Part shown: positions 26,861 through 36,026 of the stretch, piece by piece
Numbering within the stretch: the stretch's first letter is position 1
How the letters are laid out: every line of letters starts with the position of its first letter
The notes under the pieces: generated by a model
Database searches by the model: none
What the model was told of the DNA's origin: nothing
Seen by the model: the letters and a program-made list of their open reading frames with translations, nothing else
Source: Promethearchaeota archaeon
GTDB lineage: Archaea > Asgardarchaeota > Lokiarchaeia > Sigyniarchaeales > SOKP01
DNA length: 64,000 nt
Reading direction: 5' to 3'
Assembly: GCA_016839555.1 (NCBI GenBank)
Contig: JAEOUA010000003.1
Location: 310,001-374,000, forward strand
Translations under genes and position numbers: made by a program

Positions 26861-28129
26861 ATGAATATTGAAAAGAAAAACGGGATTTATGAATTTAAAT
26901 CAAAACTTATTGATAAAAATTTATACAAACCAAAAAAGAAAAATTACTTTTATTGGATTGATATAAATAGAGGTTTTTCCATTATATGTTTAGTCTTGAC
27001 TCATTCTGGATTTGCGGCCCATCTTAGTAGATTAACTTATCCTAATTTCTATATTTTTGATTTATTTCATTATCTTGTTATTCCTATATTTATATTTTTA
27101 TCTGGATATGCGATGGCAATTAATTATCCTCAAATCGATAATTATAAAGTATACTTAAAAAAAAAATTAAAATATATTGTACCAAATTATCTTATATGGG
27201 GTTTTATTACCGTATTTTTTACCTTTTGCTGGAGTTATATAAATAATAATCAAATAGGCAAATTATTCAATATTAAAGAGATTCTATTTTTATTAATTAA
27301 TAGTTTCTTTTTAGTTATTACCGGAGTTGTGAATGTAATATATTTTGTCTTTTTTATAATTCAATTTTATATAATATATCCTATACTATTAAAAATCATG
27401 AATAAATTCAAAAAACCTCAATTTTTCTATTTTGTTAGTCTTCTAATTATAATATTTTTAATTTATTTTCTTGAAAGATATTTTGGAATTTTTAATTTCA
27501 CTAAATTTAATTTTACTATCCAATTTGATTCAGAGCATACATTTGATGTTTATCCTTTTTGTGGTATATTTTTTGCTCCAAATTCTTTGATATTCCTTTC
27601 TGTTTTTATCTTAGGTATGGTTTGTGGAAAGAATAAAAAAATTTTATCCACAATTAAACATAATAAATTAATTATAATCTTTTTATTAGTCATATTCTCA
27701 CTATATCTATTTCTTGGTCCTTGTGTAAATCATCTTTTTTCAGCCCCAATAGTACTAGTTATTGTTTCTTTTTTTTATAAAATGACCCTAAAATCAAATA
27801 CTAATATTAATGAGAAAAAAAATATAAAAAATAATTTGAAAACAAATCAAAATAATTTAAATTTAAAAATTGAATTTGTTAAAGAAAAAAGTAAAAATGT
27901 TTTATGGAAATTAGGAATTAACTCAGCAGGTATATATTATGTTCATTCTCTATTTGCTCCAATAATACAAATAACAACTTTTTTTATAGGTAATTTAACA
28001 GGTTATTTACTCCCTATTCTTGTATTAACTAGTATTGGTCTAACTATTCTATTATTAGTTTTAAGTAATCTTTTAGTGAATTTTATAAAGAAAAAAGTAG
28101 ATAGATCAAGATATATTATAGGAAGTTAA
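26861..28129 (+). CDS. Acyltransferase-3 family membrane protein
   Basis: 422 aa with about ten TM segments. The start YWIDINRGFSIICLVLTHSG is the family signature, with the catalytic His in THS, and FIFLSGYAMAI follows. The family (OafA, NodX, WecH) moves acyl groups onto sugars, peptidoglycan or lipids at the membrane. A lysine/asparagine-rich cytosolic loop near 310-345 precedes the last helices. No glycan operon is adjacent. AT-rich 260-bp leader, no Shine-Dalgarno seen. Confidence 0.75.
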   Translation: MNIEKKNGIYEFKSKLIDKNLYKPKKKNYFYWIDINRGFSIICLVLTHSGFAAHLSRLTYPNFYIFDLFHYLVIPIFIFLSGYAMAINYPQIDNYKVYLKKKLKYIVPNYLIWGFITVFFTFCWSYINNNQIGKLFNIKEILFLLINSFFLVITGVVNVIYFVFFIIQFYIIYPILLKIMNKFKKPQFFYFVSLLIIIFLIYFLERYFGIFNFTKFNFTIQFDSEHTFDVYPFCGIFFAPNSLIFLSVFILGMVCGKNKKILSTIKHNKLIIIFLLVIFSLYLFLGPCVNHLFSAPIVLVIVSFFYKMTLKSNTNINEKKNIKNNLKTNQNNLNLKIEFVKEKSKNVLWKLGINSAGIYYVHSLFAPIIQITTFFIGNLTGYLLPILVLTSIGLTILLLVLSNLLVNFIKKKVDRSRYIIGS

Positions 28130-28198
28130 AAAGTTTGGTGATTTTAATTTTATAATAATCTTATATTCATTCTTAATTAATATTTAAAAACAATAATA

Positions 28199-28732
28199 TT
28201 AATTTATTTTAGATTTAAGATTTGTAAATTTTGCTACTTTTCTCCATCTAACATTTAACTGAGCATCAAAATAAATCAAAAGAGCATGAAATGGATATTT
28301 TTCAGATGAATGAATATGTAAATAATCAAACGGAAAGTTATTAATTTTAGAAAAGTCTATTCCTTCAAAATCGATATCTTTAACATATATCTTTTTTTCA
28401 CATAAAGGACACGTCGTTAAGAGTTTTTCAGACTTAATCTTAATTATAGAAGAATTATTCCCTTTCTCTATAATGATATCAGAAAAATTTAATTTAGATG
28501 AATTCATTTTCTTTTCTTCATTTTTTAGGCTATTGAATTGATCCGCTTTTCTATGTCGATAAAAATGTTTAAAATCTCCTAAAATTGATGCTTTTAACTT
28601 TTCTTTAGTTAAATATAATCCATTATTTAAAATATAGTGCCCAAAAAGAAATCCTTGTTTATAATATTCGAAAAAAAGGGCTTTTAATTTCTTAAAAAAA
28701 TTATTATCTTTATTTAATAATATTTCTTTCAT
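28199..28732 (-). CDS. Unknown protein with CxxC pair
   Basis: 177 aa, not recognised. The N-terminal half is helical and basic. TTCPLCEKKIYV near residue 108 is half of a zinc ribbon. The C-terminal part has HIHSSEKYPFHALLIYFDAQ, perhaps further His ligands. Could be a small metal-binding regulatory protein. Minus strand, 124 bp before (in transcription sense after) the CPBP protease gene. Confidence 0.4.
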   Translation of the reverse strand: MKEILLNKDNNFFKKLKALFFEYYKQGFLFGHYILNNGLYLTKEKLKASILGDFKHFYRHRKADQFNSLKNEEKKMNSSKLNFSDIIIEKGNNSSIIKIKSEKLLTTCPLCEKKIYVKDIDFEGIDFSKINNFPFDYLHIHSSEKYPFHALLIYFDAQLNVRWRKVAKFTNLKSKIN

Positions 28733-28855
28733 ACAAATTTGGATTAAAAAATATGTTTAAATATTACACATATATTCAAGATTGTAGTATTTTAGATTTA
28801 TTAAGATAATGATTTTAAAACAATTCAATCCTCTAAAAGAATTAGTTTTTTTGTG

Positions 28856-29989
28856 TCATTTTTTGTATTTCTTCAAAAAAGAATATGAAATAAAGGACAT
28901 AAATGAAATAGCCATAATTGCAATAAAATATATTAAAAGCATGGTTAATGGAAAGTTATAGAAAATAAAAGCCATTATTACAGTTAAAGCATTATATACG
29001 CCATGAGTAATAATTGGGGCTATTAAATTTTCGTTTCGCCAGTTAAATAAATATCCTAATAAAAGAGATATCAAAAGGTAAGGAATTAATAGAATAATAA
29101 AAGATAGAATGCTTGAAAGTGGGGAAGTTGTTATATCCCCAAAAACGGTTAATACATGAATCAGAGTAAAAATTATTGCCGTAATCCAGATTCCCTTTTT
29201 TTTATTATAACTTCTAACTAATCCCCGCTGCATAAATCCCCGAAATGCTATTTCTTCTGAAGGACCTATTACTACTATCATTATGATGGATAATAATATG
29301 ATTTCAAAGATATTTGTTGATATACCAAGGAGTTCTACATCAGAATTTGGGATTTGAGCGGGAATAATGCTTGAAATAGATAAAAAGGGACCAAATAAAA
29401 ACTCTAATAAAAGTGAAAGCAAATTAACTATAATAACACTTATTATAGCACATCCGATACCAAGTAGTGCTTCTTTTAATATAAAAAATTTATCTTCTTT
29501 ATTAGAATAAAGCCCTAAAAACTTAAATCTATTCTTCAAGGTAGGATTTTGAAGATATTGACCCACATATAAAACGGGAACAATCATAAATACTAGCTCA
29601 GTAAGGGAAATTATTGATATAAAAAGCGGGGATATAATAAGATTTAATAAGGAAAGCGAGATTAAACCTAAAAAAACTAATAAAATTATTATTACACCCA
29701 AAATTTGCCCCATAATAACTAAACTAATAAGTGGCCAAAAAATAGACGCTTTCGGTCTCCAGAATTCTCTCGTAGTATTTGTTATCTCCTCATCTTTTAA
29801 CTTATACTTATTAACTATTTGAAAAGAGGGAGGGGGCATTTTCTGTTTCGAAGGTATTGATTTCAATGATTTAAACTCTAATCCACATGATATGCAAAAA
29901 CGGATTTCTTTTTGAGATTCTGGAAGCCTTTCTCCACAGCGGGGACAAAAATTCCATTTTAATTCTTTATTTCTTGAATTATTGGACAA
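28856..29989 (-). CDS. CPBP-family intramembrane metalloprotease with N-terminal zinc ribbon
   Basis: 377 aa. Residues 10-40 form a zinc ribbon (CPRCGERLP and CISCGLEFK). About eight TM segments follow. Family motifs are present: EEIAFRGFMQRGL (paired Glu and Arg), FTLIHVL (His), and IITHGVYNAL (His, Asn). CPBP/Rce1-like enzymes cleave within the membrane, e.g. prenylated or bacteriocin precursors. TTG start, GAGGAAC just upstream. Zinc-ribbon heads on membrane proteins are frequent in this window. Confidence 0.85.
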   Translation of the reverse strand: MSNNSRNKELKWNFCPRCGERLPESQKEIRFCISCGLEFKSLKSIPSKQKMPPPSFQIVNKYKLKDEEITNTTREFWRPKASIFWPLISLVIMGQILGVIIILLVFLGLISLSLLNLIISPLFISIISLTELVFMIVPVLYVGQYLQNPTLKNRFKFLGLYSNKEDKFFILKEALLGIGCAIISVIIVNLLSLLLEFLFGPFLSISSIIPAQIPNSDVELLGISTNIFEIILLSIIMIVVIGPSEEIAFRGFMQRGLVRSYNKKKGIWITAIIFTLIHVLTVFGDITTSPLSSILSFIILLIPYLLISLLLGYLFNWRNENLIAPIITHGVYNALTVIMAFIFYNFPLTMLLIYFIAIMAISFMSFISYSFLKKYKK

Positions 29990-30064
29990 TTCTGTTCCTC
30001 TTAGTTATTTAAATTATAATATTAATATTGTTATAGTATTTTAAACCTTTATCTTATGAAAATT

Positions 30065-31846
30065 TCAATGTGTAAAATAACAAAAGAGTTCTTCCTTTTT
30101 AAGATCTTTTCTAATAGGATTCACAAATCCATAACGTTCGAATTGAATTGTCTTTTTCATAGGAATTTCTAGTAAATTATGTTCACCATATCCCTCAGAT
30201 ATAAAGCCATCAGGTTTTAATATTTTTACATGAATTTTACCATCATTTGGTACCCAATGTATTATAGGAAATTCCCTGTTTAATTCCTTGCTATGATATT
30301 GGGATTTGATTAAATTTTGAGATGAATTTATAGAGATAATTTTTATATTAAATAAATCCTTTAAACGAATTAAATCATTACTTTTTCTCTCTTTAGCATC
30401 AGCTTCTGCTATATATACTATCAATTGATTATTATTTATATTGCACTCAATTTTTCTTCTTCCTTTCCCCGGATTTGTCGGTAAGAGCAGAGGCTCTGCA
30501 ATTAATTTTTCAAAGGGAACATCATCAATGATAAGCTTAATGGGATTTTCCACAAAAAAATATCTATGTGAACTCTCATCTATTAATGCTTGATTCTTAG
30601 CATAAAGCCAATTAACTGAAAATGTGATACCTGACATAGACATTCCGAGATCTAATAATGTTTCTCTTAAAGCTTCTGGTAGAATGCCTCTTTTTTTGAG
30701 AGATTGAAGGCTCCAAGTCCGTGGATCATCCCATCCATCATATTCACCTTTTAATATTTTATTTCGAGTATTAGTTTTACTTAATTTCATATTTGGAAAA
30801 TTTATTCTTCCATAATGAAGAAACTGCGCCTTTTTCCACTTAAAATGAGTCCAAATGAAATCTTCAATATAATCTTCTTTAATAAGATCAGTACCTCTTA
30901 AGATATGAGTTACTCCTATTAAATAATCGTCAATAGCCCAAGAAAATTCTAACATTGGCCAAACAGTATATCTCGTATATACTCGTGGATGTGATGCTTC
31001 TGAAATTCTCATAATGATTTGGTCTCTCAATGCAGGGTCTTTATGATCCATACCAGTTTTTAATCTAACTATAGCCTCAGTTTCATGATATTCTCTATTA
31101 AGCATTTTTTCCCACTCCTCTAAATTCTTTTCAACTGTATGATTTCGGTGGGGACATTGTTTTTTATGTTTAATATATTTTTCTTTAAACTCCTCTGCAG
31201 AGCAAGAACACACATATGCCATATTATCCTCAATTAGTTGTTTACAATATTTATAATAATATTGCAATCTATCGCTTTTATAATATACTTTTGAATATTT
31301 AACTCCCAACCATTCCAAACCCTCCTTAATTAAATCATATGCTTCTGGGAGAACATATTTTGCTTTTTCTGGTTCCTGTTCTCTTAAAAGTTTAGAACTT
31401 CCAATAGTATCATCGAAAAAAAGTATAAGTTTACCATTATATCTCTTCGTATATTGATCGTTAAGCACAACCATACGTGCATTCCCAATATGTAAGGCTC
31501 CACTGGGATAAGGAGCTAATCTCATTATAACTTTCTCATAATTATTAACATTAGGCAGTTCAGGAAGTTCTTTTTTTTCCTCTTGAGTTTCTTCCTCTTT
31601 AAATGCATCAGGGTCTAACTTTAATAATTTCTTTCTTTGCTCTTCTAATTCAAGCTTTGAGATTTTTTCCACTATTTTATCTAGAATAGGCATAATTTCC
31701 TTTGCATAAGGTCTTAAGTCTTTTCTCTTCCCCATTAATTTTCCCATTATCGCTTTTTTATTTGGATTCCCTTCAAATTCTACTGCATTTTTCAATCCAT
31801 TTATCCAGAGTATTTTTTCTATTTCTTTTATTTTGCTGTCGTCCAA
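30065..31846 (-). CDS. gltX: Glutamyl-tRNA synthetase, archaeal type
   Basis: Charges tRNA-Glu (and probably tRNA-Gln for GatDE conversion). An N-terminal helical extension of ~100 residues precedes the class I core. The HIGH signature is HIGN at 119-122 and the KMSKS equivalent is KLSK at 354-357. The GluRS/GlnRS-type beta-barrel C-terminus spans about 420-593, as in archaea and eukaryotes, not the bacterial helical type. TTG start with AAGAGGA 7-8 nt upstream. 593 aa. Confidence 0.92.
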   Translation of the reverse strand: MDDSKIKEIEKILWINGLKNAVEFEGNPNKKAIMGKLMGKRKDLRPYAKEIMPILDKIVEKISKLELEEQRKKLLKLDPDAFKEEETQEEKKELPELPNVNNYEKVIMRLAPYPSGALHIGNARMVVLNDQYTKRYNGKLILFFDDTIGSSKLLREQEPEKAKYVLPEAYDLIKEGLEWLGVKYSKVYYKSDRLQYYYKYCKQLIEDNMAYVCSCSAEEFKEKYIKHKKQCPHRNHTVEKNLEEWEKMLNREYHETEAIVRLKTGMDHKDPALRDQIIMRISEASHPRVYTRYTVWPMLEFSWAIDDYLIGVTHILRGTDLIKEDYIEDFIWTHFKWKKAQFLHYGRINFPNMKLSKTNTRNKILKGEYDGWDDPRTWSLQSLKKRGILPEALRETLLDLGMSMSGITFSVNWLYAKNQALIDESSHRYFFVENPIKLIIDDVPFEKLIAEPLLLPTNPGKGRRKIECNINNNQLIVYIAEADAKERKSNDLIRLKDLFNIKIISINSSQNLIKSQYHSKELNREFPIIHWVPNDGKIHVKILKPDGFISEGYGEHNLLEIPMKKTIQFERYGFVNPIRKDLKKEELFCYFTH

Positions 31847-32090
31847 TTGAAAATCCTCTTTAGATTTGTGATGAGGGTAAAAAATTATAAAATTATACTA
31901 AAAAAAATGTTTTGTATCAAAAAATCATTTTTATTCCTTAAATACTATAGAGATTCATAATATCTAATTGTTCTTGAAGCAAATTAAATTAAATGCTTTT
32001 TATATATTTAAATACGGATTAAATAATGAATTAGAATTATTATATCATTAAAAAATAAAAAGAAAATTCTTCAAAATAAAAAAGGATGAT

Positions 32091-32378
32091 TTACATTTCA
32101 AAATCATCTTTAGTACCCATGAGGGTGGTTGTTTCCTCGATCCAATTTGATAATTCATCATCCGTCCTGCAGTAAGTCACTATCTTATCCAATTCATTCA
32201 AATTTGTAAATGCACATTCCACAATTACATCCCAACCACCATATATCGCAGTTGCATAGGTTACCTTCCAATCCTCACCTTGTTCTTTTGAAGTTAACCC
32301 ATTTAATTTTTCTACAACTTTCCATTCCTTACCTACTATTTTTAACCGTACTAAAATATATCCTCTATAATAGCCCAA
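32091..32378 (-). CDS. Lrp/AsnC ligand-binding (RAM) domain protein
   Basis: 95 aa, stand-alone RAM domain with no DNA-binding helix-turn-helix. GYILVRLKIVGKEWKVVEKL, TYATAIYGGWDVIVECAF and DKIVTYCRTDDELSN follow the beta-alpha-beta-beta-alpha-beta pattern. Such proteins bind amino acids and can join full-length Lrp oligomers. TTG start with a GTGGTAA signal before it. Divergent from the gene at 32485. Confidence 0.8.
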   Translation of the reverse strand: MGYYRGYILVRLKIVGKEWKVVEKLNGLTSKEQGEDWKVTYATAIYGGWDVIVECAFTNLNELDKIVTYCRTDDELSNWIEETTTLMGTKDDFEM

Positions 32379-32484
32379 GTATTACCACTTCTTTATATTT
32401 GTTTTATTTATATTTCTCGATAAATTTACATTATATAGAATATTATTTTGATTTTTAATATACCTTACCTAGATATTAGGGATA

Positions 32485-33111
32485 ATGATTACTAATTTAA
32501 AGAAAGCATTAGAAGCATATTTTTTTAAAGAGAGTAGATTAAATAAAGAATTAATTAATAGCTTGTCAAAAATCTTATATCATTGTTCCAAAAAGAAAAA
32601 AATTACTTTTGAAGAAATAAAAGTATTAAATGAAGGAGATATTACGGATCTTATATTTTTTATAAACGAAAAAAAATTATTAATCCCAAGAAAAACATTT
32701 AGTGGGACTATGGAGTGGGACGATACATTTTTTTTAAATAATTCTAATGAAATTTATGAAATTCCTAATATTATAAAGCAGATGATAAGAGAAGCAATAA
32801 ATTCGGGATTATGGAACCCCGAAAAAGTAATCATAAAATTATTTAAAAAAATTGGAGAAAAAGACTATGAAAAGATGCCTACTCTAATTAAGACGTTATA
32901 TCAGTATTCTAAGAATTATCAAATATATGGATCTCAAATTAAAAGTAAATGTGATGACATGCTTTTAGGTGATAAAGTAAATTCAATCATATCAGAACTA
33001 AAGGGAACAGGAATAATGAGTCCGAAATTAAGTAGTTCTTTTTTTCACTCTATTCAGCAGAAGTCCCCCATATATGAATTAAATCCCTCTATATTTAAAA
33101 AAGAAAAATAA
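32485..33111 (+). CDS. Unknown protein upstream of ADP-ribosylglycohydrolase
   Basis: 208 aa, not recognised. The first ~80 residues (SLSKILYHCSKKKKITFEEIKVLNEG...KKLLIPRK) look like a winged helix. The rest is helical with KLFKKIGEKDYEKMPTLIKTLYQYSKNY. Only 8 bp separate it from the next gene, so the two are very probably one transcript. Confidence 0.5.
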   Translation: MITNLKKALEAYFFKESRLNKELINSLSKILYHCSKKKKITFEEIKVLNEGDITDLIFFINEKKLLIPRKTFSGTMEWDDTFFLNNSNEIYEIPNIIKQMIREAINSGLWNPEKVIIKLFKKIGEKDYEKMPTLIKTLYQYSKNYQIYGSQIKSKCDDMLLGDKVNSIISELKGTGIMSPKLSSSFFHSIQQKSPIYELNPSIFKKEK

Positions 33112-33119
33112 AAAAAATT

Positions 33120-34229
33120 ATGAAAGAAATAACGAAAGAAGAATATTATAATAAAGTCTATGGCTCATGGTTAGGCAGGATTTCGGGAGATTTTGTGGGA
33201 TATCCTCTAGAATTTCACCCTTATAAGTTCATTGTAAAAAAGTATGGAAATGATTTAGATTACTACCCTAAAGAGATTAACTTAGATTATGTAAATGATG
33301 ATGAAATGTATGAAATTGTGGCCTTAATCGCCTTTGAAAAATATGGTTTAGATTTAACTGCCAAAGAGATTTCTCAAGAGTGGTTAAATCTACTATATAA
33401 AAAGAATTTTACAGCGGAAGCAATTGCTCTCAAAAATTTAAGAAAAGGGATTTGGCCGCCAGAATCGGCCACTTATAATAATATCTGGTATGATGCGATT
33501 GGAGCTCAGATGCGAGCAGATATTTTCGGACAAATAGCTCCGGGTTGTCCAGATATTGCAAAATATTATGCAGAAATTGATGGTTCCATCTCACATTCGG
33601 GAATTGGCATTGAGGGCGAAGTTTATATCGCCGTTATGCTCTCTAATGCGTTCTTTGAAACAGACATTCGTAAAAATATTCATTATTCTCTTAATTATAT
33701 CCTCTCTGCTACGGAAAGTATTTATGCTGAAATGATACTCAAGGCAATCGACATCTATGAAAAGAATGAGGATAATTTTCGAGACGCAAGGGATGAATTG
33801 ATAAACTATTGGCATTATATTAGAAAGAAAAAGATAAAATCAAAAGATAGATTCATGGGGAAACGCAGAGTCAAATTTCTGAATAAATACATTTCCGCTG
33901 TACATGTACTTCCTAATATTGGAATCATTATTCTTTCGCTTCTTTATGGCGCTGAAAATGAAAAAGATACCCTTGGAAAGTCAATTTGTACCGCAGCGAT
34001 GATGGGACTTGATACTGATTGTAATTGTGGAAATATTGGCGCAATTATTGGTGCACAACTTGGAGCAGATAAAATTCCCTCAAAATGGAAAGCGCCCTTA
34101 AGAAATAGTTTTTCAACGTATGTGAAAGGCTATGAAAAATGGAAAATAACCGATTTGGCAAAAAGAATATGGAATATGGGACTTAAAGTGGTGGAACAAA
34201 AGGGAAAAAACTGCGTTAGGATCAATTAA
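33120..34229 (+). CDS. ADP-ribosylglycohydrolase family protein
   Basis: 369 aa. DraG/ARH-type enzymes remove ADP-ribose from proteins or cleave O-acetyl-ADP-ribose with two Mg ions. The start GSWLGRISGDFVGYPLEF is the family N-terminal motif; VNDDEMYEIVALIAFE corresponds to the first acid-rich metal site; LDTDCNCGNIGAIIGAQLGA is the hallmark C-terminal metal motif. Closely follows the unknown wH-like protein. Some members act on nucleosides instead, so the substrate is open. Confidence 0.85.
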   Translation: MKEITKEEYYNKVYGSWLGRISGDFVGYPLEFHPYKFIVKKYGNDLDYYPKEINLDYVNDDEMYEIVALIAFEKYGLDLTAKEISQEWLNLLYKKNFTAEAIALKNLRKGIWPPESATYNNIWYDAIGAQMRADIFGQIAPGCPDIAKYYAEIDGSISHSGIGIEGEVYIAVMLSNAFFETDIRKNIHYSLNYILSATESIYAEMILKAIDIYEKNEDNFRDARDELINYWHYIRKKKIKSKDRFMGKRRVKFLNKYISAVHVLPNIGIIILSLLYGAENEKDTLGKSICTAAMMGLDTDCNCGNIGAIIGAQLGADKIPSKWKAPLRNSFSTYVKGYEKWKITDLAKRIWNMGLKVVEQKGKNCVRIN

Positions 34230-34313
34230 AAGAAATATTCTAATATGAAAAATTTAAAAATATTCTGATTTAATAATAGATTTAATAGTTAGTGAGCGTT
34301 TTTTTAATATAAG

Positions 34314-34967
34314 TTAAGCTTTTATTATTTTTTTTATATCCTTAAAATTTATTTTTGATAAATCTTCTAAAATTAAATCCGCATTCTTAAGTTCATCTTT
34401 TTTATGAGTGGTTGTTAGAGCGATTGTTTTCATACCCGCACTTTTGGCAGCTTCAATACCAACGGGAGCATCTTCAATAACGACGCATCTCTCTGAAATT
34501 AGCTGAAAATAATTTTTTATTTTTTTAAATACTTCTGGATCTGGTTTTCCTTTCTGAACATCATCGCCTGTTATAATGAAATCAAAATATTTTTTTATTT
34601 TTAAACTATTTAATAAAAGATCAACATTTTCAGGTGGCCCGCTTGATCCGACAGCTAGTTTAAAGTTATTCTTTTTTAAATCTTTAATAAGGGAAATTAC
34701 TCCAGGGAGGGGTTTTATTTTGTCTTTTACCATCTCGCGGTAATATTTTTCTTTTAAATCGGCCCATTCTTTAATTTTTGATTCTTCAGTATTTTTTCCA
34801 ACCAATTTCCTCGTAATCGGAACGCTTTTTTGACCGAATGACTTCTCAAAGAACTCTTTTGTAAATTCTACTCCAATCTTTTTGGCAAGCTTCTTCCAAC
34901 TAGCAAAATGAATAGGACCTGTGTCAGCAAGTACCCCATCCATATCAAATATTACGCATTCAGACAT
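34314..34967 (-). CDS. HAD-superfamily phosphatase, beta-phosphoglucomutase-like
   Basis: 217 aa. Motif I FDMDGVLADTGPIH with nucleophile and acid Asp, motif II GSSGPPENV, Lys in KGKPDPEVF, and motif IV VIEDAPVGIEAAKSAG. The cap follows motif I, as in beta-phosphoglucomutase and 2-deoxyglucose-6-phosphatase. Substrate probably a sugar phosphate. ATG start, no clear Shine-Dalgarno. Confidence 0.85.
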   Translation of the reverse strand: MSECVIFDMDGVLADTGPIHFASWKKLAKKIGVEFTKEFFEKSFGQKSVPITRKLVGKNTEESKIKEWADLKEKYYREMVKDKIKPLPGVISLIKDLKKNNFKLAVGSSGPPENVDLLLNSLKIKKYFDFIITGDDVQKGKPDPEVFKKIKNYFQLISERCVVIEDAPVGIEAAKSAGMKTIALTTTHKKDELKNADLILEDLSKINFKDIKKIIKA

Positions 34968-35054
34968 AATTTTAACAACTATATTTAATTATTCTCAATT
35001 ATCTGTAAATAAAATATTTTAAGAATTGATCATAAAGAATAATTATTAATATAT

Positions 35055-35163
35055 GACCCTGTGGTCCAGTTGGATAGGGCGCTGGCTTGCGGATTGCGAG
35101 GGATTATGTCCCCCTCGTTTAGCAGAAAGCCAGAAATCGGGGGTTCAAGTCCCTCCAGGGTCG
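35055..35163 (+). tRNA. tRNA-Arg (anticodon GCG) with 35-nt intron
   Basis: Acceptor GACCCTG (35055-35061) pairs with CAGGGTC (35156-35162); discriminator G 35163; no encoded CCA. The D-stem is GTCC/GGGC and the T-stem GGGGG/CCCTC with loop TTCAAGT. The anticodon stem CTGGC pairs with GCCAG across an intron at 35093-35127 (37/38). The anticodon GCG is 35089-35091. The bulge-helix-bulge shows a 4-bp helix TTGC/GCAG with 3-nt bulges GGA and AAA. Confidence 0.93.
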
Positions 35164-35343
35164 CTTTATCCTATTCTTAATTTTTAAATTAATTTTTATT
35201 TATTATTGAATATATTATTAATTTAAATAGATAATTACAAAACTAAATAAAATCCTAGAATAAGCTTAAATATATGATTTTCTTTAAAAAACATGAGAGC
35301 GTTCTATAAAAGATATAAAGAAAACTTTAAGAGATGAATTATA

Positions 35344-35949
35344 ATTAGTTTAATAGAGAGGATCAAAAAGAATTGGTTTTGGATTTGTGTTATTGAACTT
35401 ATTATCTTTATTCCTTTTAATTGGATTTTGTTTTTTTTGGATATTCTCCCTCTAAATGCGGCGATTATGACCCTCTTTTTTCCTTTAGTATTAGTAGTCC
35501 CATATTACCTGGAAAAACAAGAGCATCAAAAATATGTCACTAAACTAACTAAATTAGTATATCTTCTTGGGGGTATTTTTGTTATTGGAGGAATAATTTG
35601 GTTTGCTATTATGTTTATTTTAAGGATAATTAATATTTTGGATACAGAGGCAAAGGGGTTTAATTTATGGTTTATATTTTCTATTATATTTTCATATGGA
35701 TTAGGTGCATTTATATCATATCTGATAGGGAAAAAAAGAAATTGGAGACCTCCAAAAAGGTTTGTCGTGGAGATCAGTGGTCAATTTAAAGATGAAACAG
35801 AAGATAAAATTTTAATAAAAATCTCATCAGACCAAGAAATGTGGATTCAAAAATTAAATGTATATTCTAAATATAAGAAAGAGGAAAATATCACTCAAAC
35901 TTTTCTAATTAATATTTGGGAGCTTACTAAAGAAAATACCAATAGCTAA
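35344..35949 (+). CDS. Membrane protein with two to three TM segments
   Basis: The frame is open after a TGA at 35335. The only canonical start, TTG 35428, lies inside the first hydrophobic helix (NWFWICVIELIIFIPF), so the protein must begin earlier. ATT 35344 lies 6 nt after GAGATGA and would give ISLIERIKKNW before that helix. About 201 aa; further helices near 60-75, 82-110 and 120-140, then a soluble basic C-terminal domain with GQFKDETEDKILIKISSD. Not recognised. The TGA itself is in frame with an ATG at 35293 (14 codons), so a decayed start or TGA readthrough are other options. Confidence 0.55.
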   Translation: MSLIERIKKNWFWICVIELIIFIPFNWILFFLDILPLNAAIMTLFFPLVLVVPYYLEKQEHQKYVTKLTKLVYLLGGIFVIGGIIWFAIMFILRIINILDTEAKGFNLWFIFSIIFSYGLGAFISYLIGKKRNWRPPKRFVVEISGQFKDETEDKILIKISSDQEMWIQKLNVYSKYKKEENITQTFLINIWELTKENTNS

Positions 35950-36026
35950 AATTTAATAAATTTCTAAAAAAACTAGATAAGTAAATACAGTGATCTTATT
36001 TTTCTGCTTAATTCTGTGTTTTAAAT

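Noticed and set aside
35335..35337. TGA as a selenocysteine codon in the small membrane protein
   Set aside because: The residue would sit between basic residues and a TM leader with no redox motif, and no hairpin like the selD one was noticed after the gene; kept only as a minor alternative.
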